Shown in pieces: positions 21,101 to 32,664 of a stretch of DNA of 64,000 nt. Source of the DNA: Septoria linicola (lineage: Eukaryota > Ascomycota > Dothideomycetes > Mycosphaerellales > Mycosphaerellaceae). Every line of letters starts with the position of its first letter. Position 1 is the stretch's first letter. The notes below the pieces were generated by a model that made no database searches, was not told where the DNA came from, and was given only the letters and a program-made list of their open reading frames with translations. A program made the translations under genes and the position numbers. The DNA is taken from contig CP099419.1 of NCBI GenBank assembly GCA_024114885.1, positions 4,526,001 through 4,590,000 on the forward strand. The letters run 5' to 3'.

Positions 21101-22155
21101 ACGTCAAGGTTTACCTGCCAAAGATCCTCGATGGCATGTCACAAGGCCGACAATACCTCCTACTCCACTCTGTGAAGGAGCTACTCCAACACAGCACCGC
21201 TGAAGATGAAATACGCCCATACACGAAAGTCCTGTGGGAGAACATCATCAGCTCTGGGCAGGCCGAGGACAATAAAGTGGTCGGAGCAGAGTGTGTCGGC
21301 CGCCTGGCTATCATCGATCCAGCTGCCTATCTTCCACAGCTGCACACGTTCCTGCAGAATCCAAATCCAGCAATCCGTGGTATGGTCATTGCCGCGCTCC
21401 GATACGTCTTCTCGGATACGGAGGACAGCTACAACGTCCACCTACAAGCAACCATCGTCCCATTGCTGTCAACTATGCTCAGAGATGTGGACATCGACAA
21501 CCAGCGCCTCTCGCTTACGACCTTCAACTCTGCCCTTCACAACAAGCCCGGCCTTGTGCTGCCACACCTTGGCGACTTGCTTCCATATGCCATGCAGGCA
21601 TCTGTCATCCGAACGGAATTGATCCGTGAAGTAGCCATGGGCCCCTTCAAGCACAAGATCGACGATGGTTTGGAGATGCGCAAGTCTGCATACGAGACAC
21701 TTTATGCTCTGCTTGAGTCGCCTGCTTCCCGCGAGCGGATCGACATCTCGGCATACTACGACCGCATCGTTGCTGGCGTTGCTGACGAACACGAGATCAA
21801 GATTCTGTGCTGCCTTGTATTGATCAAATTGCTCGCCATCGCCCCACAAGAGAGCGCCCGCCGCCTTGACAGCCTGTCTCAACAGTTCCGCACTGTCCTC
21901 GCGTTCAAGCCGAAAGATAATGCCGTCAAGCAAGAACTGGAAAAGCTCGCAGAACAGCAGAAGGCGGTCGTTAAGGTCAGCGTGCACTTCAACAAAGCCT
22001 TTGGTTCAGACACAACTGGAGACGCTCCAGGTGGTGGTAGCAGGGCCTGGAAGGAGTACTTCGACTTCGTCAAGAAGGACTTCGCGACTGCTGTCAAGGT
22101 AGCTGACGAAGAGATGCGAACAGCTGGTGCCGCTGGAGGCGTTGCTTCGACCTAG
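18118..22155 (+). CDS. CAND1/TIP120-type cullin-associated NEDD8-dissociated protein
   Basis: The protein is 1327 residues after removal of one 54-nt intron (19696-19749). It is a HEAT-repeat solenoid that starts LLPKLQDADSDIRYMTLNDL and ends with a TIP120-type C-terminal region, so it matches CAND1, the exchange factor that binds unneddylated cullin-RBX1 and swaps substrate receptors of SCF ligases. Human CAND1 is somewhat shorter; the extra length includes an acidic Asp/Glu loop near residue 370-405 and a Ser/Pro-rich loop near 485-525. The ATG at 18118 is in an ideal context and matches the family N-terminus, so the open frame back to 18016 is not used. The intron has GTGAGT, CTGAC and GCAG signals. 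Its length is a multiple of three and has no stop, so retention would add 18 residues (VSSPALSR...). Cytoplasm and nucleus. Confidence 0.93.
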   Translation: MASNTVPQNPTSHNVASLLPKLQDADSDIRYMTLNDLNQMLINGHQTFIQHDYTTCAKVVEGLLHTLNDSHGEVQNMAIKVLGPFVNKAPEAILCPTIEKVSNIKTDNTIDNSIPAIAVRAIVVALPHPAPGMPRTQKVAEAYNAVSKALIPRLVGRVIIPLSKPGPPPPKGMLQDDLETGNDSNSLDLLHAVAVNFGPMLQTVEVEALEQITMAVLESERCGTVLKKKAVAALSALAPYFDDRLLANHVSYTIEQLRQSHLTSQQRRLYITVYGSLSRSIAQKFGPYLKTLAPFVLAPLSQEELEQQREAEAEADGERDVAMEEVREAALVAIASFLESCGEDMRSYTREVTEAATRFLKYEPNVLDDDDEDMEGEEEEEDEFAGDEDFEEETGFEDEDDVSWKVRRDSAKALHALIGMLDAKDPAIYGQIAPALITRFKEREESVRTEVISTLAFLITKTGKLVAPAKAEPNTLAPSRKRRRGFSDSLGSDLHAQQALMNGYTPPTTPPPTNGATEGLAKINPEVSSPALSRDFAFILTLVQIVKGAAKLFKTSTPATKQALISLLKDMILAQHGGLFDSAGLVVDPVVEVINTAASSGSNVSVNAVRIEALALLRAIAETHSSNVIQPHLDKIIPAVIKTAKDRFAKVSGEAFSTIEVYIKALTPPRSTAGSNGAVLSQIFNVITERISAQETDTEVRQKAVQALGLLIGRTSGPASPALLSEQDRFTGQQLIADRMKNELTRLSSVRAVDTIAVLAQTPKDFKPGFVSAVALELGAQLRKSSRSLRGASLSALRMLAVNQASRGSMDDAVVAQLVEMFVPLLESGDLHMMGPALIVLASFAKDRPQAVATDAVINGICSIVRSPLSGSALDALIACVESIGQAGAGQRLMAALLDIAPAGDTDVTGQVIGTLLVSGGTSVGVQLDSFVQELQTQTDEAKRCLALSVLGEAGLRQGSQFALSPESFTPYFADQSEKVKLAAAVALGRAGAGNVKVYLPKILDGMSQGRQYLLLHSVKELLQHSTAEDEIRPYTKVLWENIISSGQAEDNKVVGAECVGRLAIIDPAAYLPQLHTFLQNPNPAIRGMVIAALRYVFSDTEDSYNVHLQATIVPLLSTMLRDVDIDNQRLSLTTFNSALHNKPGLVLPHLGDLLPYAMQASVIRTELIREVAMGPFKHKIDDGLEMRKSAYETLYALLESPASRERIDISAYYDRIVAGVADEHEIKILCCLVLIKLLAIAPQESARRLDSLSQQFRTVLAFKPKDNAVKQELEKLAEQQKAVVKVSVHFNKAFGSDTTGDAPGGGSRAWKEYFDFVKKDFATAVKVADEEMRTAGAAGGVAST

Positions 22156-22191
22156 ACGGCAGAAGCGGTTGATCTGGCGTTCAACCCACAA

Positions 22192-22503
22192 ATGCTTCGT
22201 GATCACATGAAAATCGTCATCAGAACGAACTGGGAACGTTTCTACCTTCTCCTCATCATGTTTGACACAGGCAAAACCGATCTCGACGAACTCCTAGGCA
22301 TGACTTGGGATTACGTGAGATGGATGTATCCACAGCTCTACGATCGGTTCGAAAAGTGGTTGAAGGCGTGTTTACGATCGAAGGGGCAAGCCGTTGCGGC
22401 TGGGAAAGTACGATGGGAAGATCGATTTGTGGTTCCATGGTTCGACGGTACGGGAGATGCGCCGAGGCCATGGCTTGAGCATATGCATAGCGGAGAGTGG
22501 TGA
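22192..22503 (+). CDS. Possible small protein of 103 residues
   Basis: This frame starts 37 bases after the CAND1 stop. The sequence is not low-complexity: it is rich in Trp, Arg, Asp and Leu (DLDELLGMTWDYVRWMYP, then DRFVVPWFDGTG), which looks more like a folded protein than a random frame. No signal peptide or membrane segment. It could also be part of the 3' untranslated region of CAND1. No homologue recognised. Confidence 0.35.
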   Translation: MLRDHMKIVIRTNWERFYLLLIMFDTGKTDLDELLGMTWDYVRWMYPQLYDRFEKWLKACLRSKGQAVAAGKVRWEDRFVVPWFDGTGDAPRPWLEHMHSGEW

Positions 22504-23276
22504 AACAATGACTTTAAGATGCTACTTCACATCATGAGCCAAATAGAACAAGACTTTGAAATCAGAGCTGGCTATCGACTTTCTTCGCTGACCTGCGGTG
22601 TAGATACAGACACTGCTCCCACGATTTCCTAGTCCGAACTCGCTCACTCTCGAAGCACTCACATACTTTCCAGGTGTCCTCCCTCCAAGTTTCTCTCTGA
22701 GAAGTAGCTCAGTTTCCAGAACATTCACCTTCCCCCTCTTCACATGCCCTCTGCTCCTCACATGCAATCTAGTTTTCACATGTCCCTCAGCAAAAAAGAG
22801 GATGCAAGTGAGCATCAAATGACCATTCCCCTTCAATTGTGTGCATTCACCTACAATGGCTCGAAGACAAAAAGGACTTGCTGGACCTTTTTCTTTCTTG
22901 TTTTGTTTACTATACTACATCCACCTTCGACATAAGCAGTACTACTATCAGCAGCAGCACTACCATCAGCACCACCAGCGGCGCGGCTGCTTGGATGCGA
23001 TACAGTACGAAGACTTGCTTGTGATAAAGGGAGGCATATCAAAGCTGGCATATGACTACTGCGCCAATTGCGCGCTATAACGAAGTAGATGGTGCGCCGA
23101 GGGACATAGAAGTGGCGACGACAGCGACGACTTCGCTTCACCCGGTCGAGGTCTGATATGCTGTGCTCGAATACGATCGAAATCTACGACGCCCTCGACT
23201 GAGCACTTGAGGCTTGAAGGACTTATACAGCTCGATTGGCAGCACTGAATCAGGCTACAGCCTGCACTTGGCAACG
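22504..23276. other. Intergenic region
   Basis: About 770 bases before the large secreted protein gene. It contains pyrimidine-rich tracts and an ACTACTATCAGCAGCAGCACTACC-like trinucleotide-rich patch near 22940-22980. No supported gene. Confidence 0.35.
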
Positions 23277-25654
23277 ATGCGAATCGGATCTTCTTTTGGA
23301 AGCGCTCTGACTGGGCTACTCCTGAATTCTGCTGCTGTATCGGCAGCACCATCCCCATCATCGGTCTCTGGACCCGCCAGAACTCCAGCTCCTACGATTC
23401 CACATGTCAAAGCTATCCAACCTACATCCTGCGCTGAGTACACCACTTACTCCACAAATGCAGCATCAGTCTCTTGCTGGAAGCTAGAGAAGAAGCAGAA
23501 CATCATTCCACATACATGCTCGACCTATCCTGGAATGGTAACTGAGTGTGTCAAGCACTACGTCGGTGGTCACCCCTACACTCCACCGCCAAACACCTAC
23601 AAAGGTGGCCAGATTACAGTCACAGACGTCTCCTCTTCCATCGGCGAGAAATCTCCAACTACTTTTGCAGTAGTCACAACTTCAGCCGACATCAGCCTGA
23701 GCATCCCCACAAAACCCGCAGATTTCAATCCCAGCACCGACTCAGCAGCATGGTTCTTCGCCCTAACTCCAGCTCTCCTCGGCAAAATCTCCGGCGCCAG
23801 CGAAATGGTCTGCCCAAAGGGCAAACGCATCCGTCGAAATACTATCGCTCTCCCAGCAGACCGTATCGAGACTTTCCGCAAAGCAGTCCAGAACATCGTC
23901 AGTGAGTCTTCGGTCAACGTACCAGAAGAGCTGGACATCACCGATGCGCTGAGACAGAATGCTTGGGAAGTGCGAGCGGGAGATATTGTTGAGCTGGAAC
24001 CAATATTGGGAGCTGATGCAGGGGGGAAAGAGCTCGCTGCGGCTGTGGCGAGTATTGGGCGAGTGGGTCAGCTGGAGGGTATGTCTGCTACTGTTGCGGA
24101 TGCGATCACTGAGTCGGTGATGAAGAAAGCTGCTGCAGCGCTACTTGCTGAAGGTGTTTTCGTTGAAGCGGCGGTGCTGCTGAAGACGATGGTGCAGAAG
24201 GAAGCGGAGAAGAAAGGTCGACTGCCAAAGTCGTCGGCTACGAAGACGACGACTTCGTCGTCTTCGACAACGGACAGTTGTGCGATGTGTACGAACTCTG
24301 CTGCGTGTTATGTCGACCCCGATGATCCTCAGGGCGAGGACGGCGATCCTCCAAACGTGTCCTTGAGACCTGTGGTCATTCCCATCTGCAAGCTTCTTGA
24401 CACCAAGCCTGCAAAATGCCAATGTCCGGATGGCCGTGACTACAAGACAAGCTCTGCCGCTATTGAGTTAGTGGGTATCACGACTGGCTCCAAGCATACG
24501 AGCAAATCGACGACGGCATGTCCTTACACCAAGCAACCCACCTCCGGCGACCTCATCGTTACCGCACCCATTACCAAAGGCCACAGTACTCCTACTTTCG
24601 TTCCCACCGCAACACCTACATGTCCACCCCGCGAAGGTCCAAGCTGGAGACAAAAATTCGTGCAAGACAAAGTCCGCTCCTTCTGCAATCAAGCTCAGTC
24701 CCAGAACTTCAAAGCCGACTCTTCGAATCCTCTCTGGAAGCGCGAAACATACTGGGGCTTGAAAGACTCCCTCTCTGAGAATCAAGATTTGGCAATCTAT
24801 ATTCACTACGAACAAGCAGCTTGTCCCGCGAGCAACAAAGACAAATCGTACACGCTGACTTCTGATAGCTGTTACGATGCTTTCAAGTGGCTGTGGGTCG
24901 AAGATGTAGGCTGCCTTTCGAAACCTCATGCTCAGTCCGGACCCGATGCAGGTTCAGAGCTGTGGCAATCTGGCGGCGGGTATTACAAAGATTGTATGTG
25001 GTGGGAACTCGGACCCGCAGGAACAACTCACAAGCCCCCTCCCCCTCCTCCCCCATCTCCAATAACTCCCGTCGGACCCTACAAATACACCCGCCCCACT
25101 TGCACCGCACCCCCCTCGGGCAAACTCCTCCCCCGCGAGATCATGACAAACAGCATGACCAAATTCTGCAACGAAATGTCCAAATCGAAAATCTCCTGGA
25201 ACTCCGTCGCGGCCACCGCCACACCGACCACGACTCTCGAACTCTGGACCATCAAGCTCACTCCGACCGGCCAGAAATTCGGCTGGTTGGAAGCGACGCC
25301 CAAAGCAGTCACGTATGCGGCTCCGCAGCCTTCGTGTGACGGGCAATGTCCGAAGTGGAAGTTTTCGGTGCAGGTCGATCAGAAGTACCTGGGAGCTGGG
25401 CAGTGGGGGAAAGGAGGGGTGGTGGATTTTGGGGATAAGGAGTGGTGTTTGAAGTGGATGATTAAGGCTGTGGATGATTGTGAGTTCTTCCGCCCTCTGC
25501 TCATTGACAGGCTGTGGAATGAGGTGATGATGCTAACGTTGCTGTGATAGGTCCGTTCTACTATGGTGATTCGGGACCGTACGCGAATCATCGGTTTAAG
25601 AAGGGTGGGCATTTGTATGCTGATGGTGTGAGGTGGGGGATTGCGGCGGTGTGA
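23277..25654 (+). CDS. Large secreted Cys-rich protein with a duplicated C-terminal module
   Basis: Exons 23277-25479 and 25551-25654 (donor GTGAGT, branch GCTAAC, phase 1) give 768 residues. Residues 1-24 are a signal peptide ending ...AAVSAA. An N-terminal Cys domain (residues ~45-100) is followed by a region resembling a hydrophobic globular domain (~140-300). Next come a Ser/Thr linker, a small Cys cluster (CAMCTNSAACYVDP) and two related modules of ~100-130 residues. Each module starts with C-X(n)-PRE or REG, then an FCN motif ~20 residues on, a W/Y-rich middle and a closing C...W...DC. They are separated by a PPPPPPP linker. The modular, proline-spaced layout is that of extracellular or cell-wall-acting proteins, but no catalytic motif was found. 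Start chosen because it yields the signal peptide. The terminal exon changes the last 35 residues to FYYGDSGPYANHRF and onwards. Confidence 0.8.
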
Positions 25655-25782
25655 TTGAGCTTGCTACGGCGTTTGAAATTTGTCGCTATTGATGGTGCTA
25701 CATTTGAGCTTATGACCAGGTCAGACTGCGAAGGATTAGGTTAGCAAAGACGACAGATACGGCGAGGCAGTGTGATTGTGAC

Positions 25783-27047
25783 TTACATTGGCTTGATAGT
25801 TTCCTATTCGCAGAGGACGAAAAGTCAGCACATGGCAAATCACAAGACCAAGAATGGTACAACTTACTCCAGTATGCATCTCATGCAGCGCCTGATTGAA
25901 ATCATCCGCCGGCATCAACTTCATCAACTTATCAATCGGGAACCTTCCCTCACGATACCACTGAATCATCTTCGGCACATACTCCGGCGGATACGCACCA
26001 CCTTCAATCGCACCAATCCACTGCTTGCCAGCAACCATAAACTCAAACCCACTCACACTTCCCAGCGTATAATCAAAAGGCGGCGAGCCAACCTGAATAT
26101 ACTTGCCCCGATTCCTCGTAAACTGCATTCCAGCGTCCATCAACACCGGCGCGCCAGTGGTATCAATCGTAATCGTCGGTCCAACGCCATCGGCAATTTC
26201 CTTGACTACGTCTGGTAGTGTCTTGCCCTCATCAAGCTTCGACCCATCAATTACATGCGTCGCGCCCAGTTCCTTTGCAAGCTTGAGTCTCGAGTCCACT
26301 TTATCAATTCCGATAATCGTTCTGCAACCTTGAATCTTCGCGCCCATGATCGCTGACAAGCCAACTCCTCCCAGTCCCATAATGCAAATCGCATCCTTGG
26401 GCCCTGCACCAGAAACATTCACGACCGTTCCACTGCCCGTCTGGATTCCACAGCCAAGCGGCGAGAAAAGCTGCAAATCGCGCTTCTCGGTCACGATGCC
26501 CTTGACGTTGACAACAGAGCAGGACTTGACAATGGAGAAGTTGGCAAAAGACGACTGCCCAAAGAAGCAGCCTCCGACTTCGGGCTCGCCGCTCTTGGAT
26601 GCGAGATGGAAAGCTGGTTGAGGGCCGAAGTTCAGCTCGTTGAAGAGATTGCAGTTGGAGTGGCCGCCGGTCTTGCAGATTTCGCATTTGTCGCAGAACG
26701 CGAAGGAGAGCAGGACAGGGTCGCCTTCAGCGGCGACGGAGACGTCTGGGCCGACTTTGCGCACGTAGCCGGAGCCTGGAGACAGTGTCAGTGAGCAGAG
26801 TTGGTGGAAGTGGTATGACAGGACACTTACCTTCGTGTCCGAGGACTCGTGGGTAGAAAGCAATTGGAGCTGCTCCAGCTGGGATGCCTCCGATCAGGGC
26901 ATCTGTGTGGCACACACCCGTGGCTACCATCTCCACTAGGAGCTCGCCTTCTTGAAGATCGCGAAGTGTGACTTCTTCCATTTTCCATCCTTTGTTATCG
27001 AGCGTATCGTGCGACACGATCGCCTTGCTAGATTGTACTGCCGCCAT
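25783..27047 (-). CDS. Zinc-dependent alcohol dehydrogenase (MDR family)
   Basis: Exons 26831-27047, 25868-26775 and 25783-25803 join in phase to 381 residues; the last exon is only 21 nt and supplies the family-typical ETIKP ending. The catalytic zinc motif GVCHTD lies near residue 46 and GHEG near residue 70. The structural-zinc cysteines CDKCEICKTGGHSNC are near residues 104-118. The cofactor-binding GLGGVG and a following IGIDKVDSR point to NAD binding through the Asp. The reaction is oxidation of an alcohol (possibly aryl or allylic) to the aldehyde, reversible. No signal peptide, so cytosolic. The donors are GTAAGT in both introns. It is divergent from the transporter gene at 27858. Substrate cannot be told from sequence. 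Confidence 0.92.
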
Positions 27048-27857
27048 CTTGATCGATTTGTGCTCTTCAAATTCTTGCTGATGCTTCGCAAACGTAGAAT
27101 ATTGTTACTATCAGTTCTTCGCGCGAACAGACTGAGATAAGAAAGAGGAGCGAGGAGAGGAGCAAGATAAAAGGTAAAGACGGTAAACACAGACAAGACC
27201 TGACGTTTAAATGTTCCAGCTCGACAAAGCATGCACAACTGCACACGCACAGCTGTGCTGCATGGCTTACCTAGGTTTGATAGGGCGTCCCAGATGAGCA
27301 AAGATGGCTGGCCCGATCCAATCACTGTGCTACCGAACATGGCGAGCGAAGCTGAGCGGCTGAGGGGAGGCAGCGAAGAGACCCACGGCTGTGTTCAATG
27401 GCACTTTTGGACGCCTGGTAAACAGTGGAGGGGTACGGGGTGTGTAGCGGGGTAGTCGAGGGTGATCCAGGTCGAGCTCCATGGCTGTTGGTTCGGCTCG
27501 GATATTGTTCGCAAAGTTTAGTGGTGAAGTATGACATGTTTGTGCAGAGTCGACTTGACATGGTATGAGCTGAGCTTTGCATGAATTCGAACTTCGTTGA
27601 CGATGTTTTGCCCGTGTTGTAGTTGAAGACGATTGATGGAGGAATGGAGAGCCAAGATGAGATGTCGTCGCTCTTTGCCCAATCGGGAATGCCGAGGATC
27701 GTCGCAAATTATTGCCTCTTCGTTCTTCCGATGTCGTTCTCTTCTGTATACACCTCTGTGACTGATCATTCCTCGCTTGCATCATCATGGAGCAAGACGG
27801 TGGTCAGCAACAGGCGTGTCACAGATTGGCGTTTAGCTGCAGAGGAAGCGGGCTGAG
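27048..27857. promoter_or_regulatory. Divergent promoter region, ADH and SLC10A7-like genes
   Basis: The 810 bases between two divergent start codons have no coding features I can support. Short frames on both strands overlap each other. Control elements are not identifiable by eye. Confidence 0.35.
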
Positions 27858-29359
27858 ATGACAGGATCAGCTGGGGCAGAGATGATACAGCCCGCCGAGC
27901 AAAATGTGCGAAGTGGCGCCGAAACCGAACAGTACAGACAAATCCGGGACCATGGACGACAGTATAAGGATGTCTCCACAGGAGATATCGACAGTGATGT
28001 CGAAAGCAAAGCATACTCGGAACGGCCAAAGTCGGTAGACCAAGCTCATGAGACACAGCATGGACAAGAACAAGTCATTGATGGCTCAGAGATCCAACGG
28101 CAGGGGCAGGAGCAGCATGATCCTGCGTATTCTGCTCGTAACACTCCAGCCGAGAAGGATGTCGATGTTGTGGCTCTTGAATCTGAAGACCAAAGCAAGG
28201 AGGCGCCTCAACACACATGGCGCAGTCGTGCCCTGACTTTTTTGGACGATCAATGGTTCCTCATCAGTATGGGCCTCTTGATCATACTAGCCTCTCAAGT
28301 TCAAGTTCCACAGTCGCGACAAACAGTCAAATCGAGGATCATATCCTATCTCTGCGTATGCATCATCTTCTTTGCCACCGGCTGCACTCTCGACAGTGGT
28401 ATTCTGATTCGCAATTATGCCAGGTGGAAAGCTCATCTGTGGGTCCAAGGGCAGTGCTTTCTGCTATGCTCGGCCATCATGTTTGGAGTTGTGTCTGCAA
28501 CGGCGACGAACAAGGACTTCATGGATCCTGGCTTGCTAGTTGGGTTGATCTTCATGAGCTGTATTCCGACCACGCTCGCAAGTAACGTGGTGATGACGGC
28601 TCAGGCGAAGGGTAACCAGGAGTTGACAGTTGTGCAGGTAACATTGGGAAACTTCATAGGTAAGTTAGTATCAAGATATTTATGTTTCTGAAGCTCTTGT
28701 CCATCAAGGTATGCTGATCTCCGGGTATAGGCGTCTTTATTACTCCCGCGTTGGTGGTCATGTACACATTTGTGTCGACATGGTACAATGACGTTCTATC
28801 AGCCAGCAATACCGGTCAGTTTGGCGAAGTGTATCGAAGAGTGTTCAAGCAACTCGGTCTCTCCATTTTCGTCCCCCTCGCGTTTGGCCAAGCCGCCCGA
28901 TACTTTTACCCAGACCTAGGCAACAAGATCTTCAAGAAGAACCTGGTCATGAAACGGATACCGAGTCTCGCTATGCTGGTCATCATCTGGTCGACATACG
29001 ATCAGGCCTTCTCGTCCGGCGCTTTCGATACCGTGCCAGCATCGAATAAGATCTTCCTAGTCTTTATCCTGCTTGCAATCTGGTTGGTCTATCTCGGCAT
29101 TTCTGTCGCGGCATCGCTATTTCTCTTTCCGAAGAGAGATATTGTCGCTATCGCATACTGTGTCACGGGGAAAGGTCCAGCGACAGGCATCCCTCTGTCG
29201 ATCTCGATATTTTCTGGTCTCGGCCTCGAGCTGGAAAGTAAGATACAGATTCCCGTGGTCATCTACCAGTCTTTGTCAATTGGTTTTGGCAGCATGCTTA
29301 TTGTGCTATTTCGCAAGTGGATAGAAAGGGAAGCGAAACAACGCAAGAACGATAGATGA
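27858..29359 (+). CDS. SLC10A7/RCH1-like membrane transporter (SBF/CPA fold)
   Basis: Exons 27858-28659 and 28731-29359 (GTAAGT donor; CTGATC or CTGAAG branch) give 476 residues. An acidic, Gln-rich hydrophilic N-terminus of ~120 residues is longer than in most relatives. It is followed by about ten membrane spans beginning WFLISMGLLIILASQV. The conserved FATGCTLDSG, SCIPTTLASNVVMTAQAKGN and TGKGPATGIPLSI motifs are those of the bile-acid-symporter-like family containing human SLC10A7 and yeast Rch1, which restrain calcium uptake at the plasma membrane. Transport of bile acids is not expected. Rch1-like calcium regulation is inference from family. Intact. Confidence 0.88.
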
Positions 29360-29546
29360 GGTGTTGTTGTAGTACGTGCCCTCGTGTTGGCCGAACGGGA
29401 CGCCGGCAGAAGGCGCATCCGTCACGGATAGTTCTATCTGCAGCACTCGCAGCCGGACCCGTTTGGTTCCAACTCCTCCCAGAAGAACTTCTCCATGCGA
29501 TACAAGAACGGCACGAAGCGTATCAAATGAATGCCAACATATCATG

Positions 29547-31756
29547 CTACGTTATCCACACCGGTACATGATTATCATAGAACGAAGAAGGGATGGGATC
29601 ACCCCACGACTCGTCCAGTGTCGACATATTCCAAGCAATCCCTCGGAGCATAAGTATCCACCAAGCAGTCTCGATTTGCTCTGATGTCGACTTCAAGCCT
29701 CGTTCCTGGAGGTACCTTGCTACAGAATGATCGCCCTCACGCATGTGCTTGACATAACCTTCCACTTCTTTGATCAGCCGGCAGAGCACCCAAGGCGGCC
29801 TCACATCGTCCTTGAGAGCACGCACATCTGCGAGAATGTCGTCAAATTCAGATGGGATCCTTGTATCGGCGACAGGATAGCTAGGCATATCCGAGTCGCT
29901 GAAAGAGTCATACATGCTGCACGTAGAGTGTGTTGCCATGTTGAGGTGTGCTGCAACCAGGTTCTCGAAGTGAGTCCTACCCTGCGGATCTTTGCCCTCG
30001 AGGCCCAAGGTTCGAAAGAAGCCATCAGTCCAGCGATGTATGCTGCGACACAAGATCACGATTGCCTCGCGCTTTTGAGTCGCTTCTGCCTGGGGATCAT
30101 CTTGACTTGCTGGTCCACGAATAGCCTCTCGACCCTTCAGACCGAAGAAGTCTTTGGGAAACTTGTCCTCCAGTTCCACCAGATACGACTCGGCTTTGTG
30201 AAGATGTCTCACATGATCAGGTTGTGCCTGCAAAGATTGATTGGCCCATGTCATACTCAAGTCCCGTGATGTACGTTTCAGGTAGTGTAGCAGCGCGTAC
30301 CTGCCCTCCCAAAAGTGCAAGACGCTTTTGCGCTTCTCGACCCAGCAATGCGCATAGTGCCGAACGGTGTCTGAGCCTTCCAGTGGCAGGAATGTGCAGA
30401 GTAAAGGAACAATCTCGTTGTGCAGGGAGGGAAAGCTTCGGCGATCGATGTTAACTCTGTCCGACAGCAGCTGTCTGGCTTGCTGAGGGACACCTATTTG
30501 TTCCAAAATGTGATTCCGATCCAAGGCCAGACTCAAATCTAGAAGACACTTTCTGGAAGGCCCAATCAGATCGAAGTCTCTTCTGACCATGATCGAGCAT
30601 CCAGGCAAGATCCCACAAATTAGTTTGTCCACAGCTTTGTTGGGTATCAGCCGCCGATAGGGCCCCTTGGGCGCGAAAGCGATCAACTTGAAGACTAGAC
30701 CAAGCTTATCAGATGTCGTGCTGCTTAGGCTGTATCCACTGCCATCGGCTGACATGCCTTTCTCAAGGTTGAGAAGCCGCCATTGCATGCCGAGGCGGAC
30801 CGCAAGAATGACCAGATGCCCAATAGTGATTGTCGCCAGTGGTCTGGTCATATCAGACGGCATCATGTCCCAAGACCAATAGCGAAAAGTGATAGCCGCA
30901 TGAGTCCTTGCCAGATTACGTTCGCGATATATAGAGTCGCCGGTGACATACAGATTCACCATTCTCACACCTTCGTGGACACTGTACTGCGTAGCTGAAT
31001 GACCGCCATAGCCAGAATACATCAGACAGACCTTGTGCAATAATGTGTCCCATGTCACCCTCATCTCGTACTCTGGCGTGAAAAAGGTTGGCCGAAAGTA
31101 TGAGGGTCGCCGTTGCAACGGTCCAGGCCCAGGCAGGTCGGGAGATGTCATAACTTTACGTAGGACCCCAGCCTGACCGCGAAGTTCGCGCTCGAAGTTG
31201 AGGCCACGGACTGTCTGTGCGAGAATCCGGATCCTATGGTGATGATGCCAGGGATGGTATGTTTGACGAAGCCAACGCCACCATCGAGCGCTCTTTTCCC
31301 ACTCTGCACGCTTTGATGCTTCGACATCCAACTTGTCTTGTATTATTCGTTCATGGAGGACACACACATGCTCTCCGTCATGGTCCTCGTGAGTTCGCTT
31401 GTACTCCTCATCCAGAGCATGTTTCTCTTCTTGTGAGACAATCAAAATCTGTGGGGTCATGTATCTGACCGAATGTTAATATCATGCAGCTCGGTTTCAC
31501 GCCGGATCGATCGAGTTTGGCACTTGCTATACTTCCGCTGTCTGGTGGGCATAACATACTTCACCTCGAACCTGAACTCGCTCAGGTGGAACACCCTCCG
31601 GCGAAGACCTTCCCAAGCGCCAATTACAGAATAGGCGCATCTTTTATATCCTTTGGCTGTTCCAAATAATGACTGCACCAGTTGCAACGACGCGATGCAA
31701 AGAGCAACTAGCGAGATAATGAGCGCGACAAGCGCTGTGGAGTCTCCGAGAGCCAT
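29547..31756 (-). CDS. Modin-like fungal membrane-anchored protein
   Basis: Exon 1 (31560-31756) and exon 2 (29547-31464) join across a 95-nt intron (GTATGT donor, GGTCAG acceptor) in phase 2 to 704 residues. The join restores a family-like KYMTPQILIV sequence. Residues ~8-32 form one membrane segment (LVALIISLVALCIASLQL). A C/R/W-rich juxtamembrane block follows (GYKRCAYSV..W). The large remainder is soluble, with a YSGYGGHS motif near residue 230 and other W-rich blocks. This layout is that of fungal proteins annotated as modin or modin-like, whose role is unknown, though copies tend to lie in accessory loci. The start at 31756 was preferred to an upstream ATG because the hydrophobic segment then lies close to the N-terminus. 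Confidence 0.7.
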
Positions 31757-32664
31757 GTGCTTTGAATGAATGCTTTCTGGTCGTAGTGGAAGGGCTGGAT
31801 CGCAAACCATCATGGCACACTGCGGAGGCGAGCGAACGGCTCATATCGTTCACACGAGCCGAGATGGAGGCCGCCATCAGCTTTCAGCCTTGTCTTGGAG
31901 AAGGTCCTCGGCATGCGTCGAAGCATTGGATAGGAGCCCCTACCCAGTTCGTGGTGCTTCATGCACGCGCAGTGCTATCTGCCAATCATAAGTGGCCTGC
32001 ACGCTCTACCGTGAGCTGGATGTGTACGCCACACGGAGGTGCGTGCTCGTACAATCAGAAATTCCACGCCATCAAGCTAAGTGAGTCCAGAGTATCCTGC
32101 AGAAGCTGCTTTCATTTCAGAGTAACGTGAAAATTTGCCCAGTGACATTTATCATAGCCCGCAAGTCTACTTCTCCAACCGTTAGAACTGTGTGCGGCTG
32201 AGAGCTCGACGAAGCAGAAGAGGCTGGAAGAGCTTTCTAAGCGAAGGACCTGTTCATGCGAGTCGGCCCGCAGAACTCGGCATGCTCATGATACATCGAT
32301 GCGAGCTGTGTGGTGTCATCTCCCGACCCCGGCATTACTGCAGTCGAGACAGTGCATGCAATGCATCAAGCACGAAGTTTGACTCTGTGCCGATGCGCAG
32401 AAGGTAAGGTTGTGACGGATGGAGGAGAATGCGGCGCCAACAGCTCGGCTTCGACACTGTCTGCTAACAATGCCAACCTGGCAACACCATCGGCGTGAGG
32501 GTGTGAAATACTAAAGATAGATTGTCTGTGCCAGAGCATGCATTCTCGCCAATGTTCAGTCGTTCAAGCACAATGTTCCTGTCCATTAACGCCATGCGCC
32601 ATCGCTAAAACGCAACGTAAAATCAACACTATGCAATCTGTTAGTAGTACAGGGTATATCAATT
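31757..32664. other. Intergenic region
   Basis: About 900 bases between two minus-strand genes. It contains the modin-like promoter and the 3' flank of the J-domain/HET gene. Frames found here have no motif, splice support or consistent composition. Confidence 0.4.

Noticed and set aside
27322..27788. Minus-strand frames between ADH and the transporter gene
   Set aside because: They overlap one another, have no start context or domain, and lie in the shared promoter.
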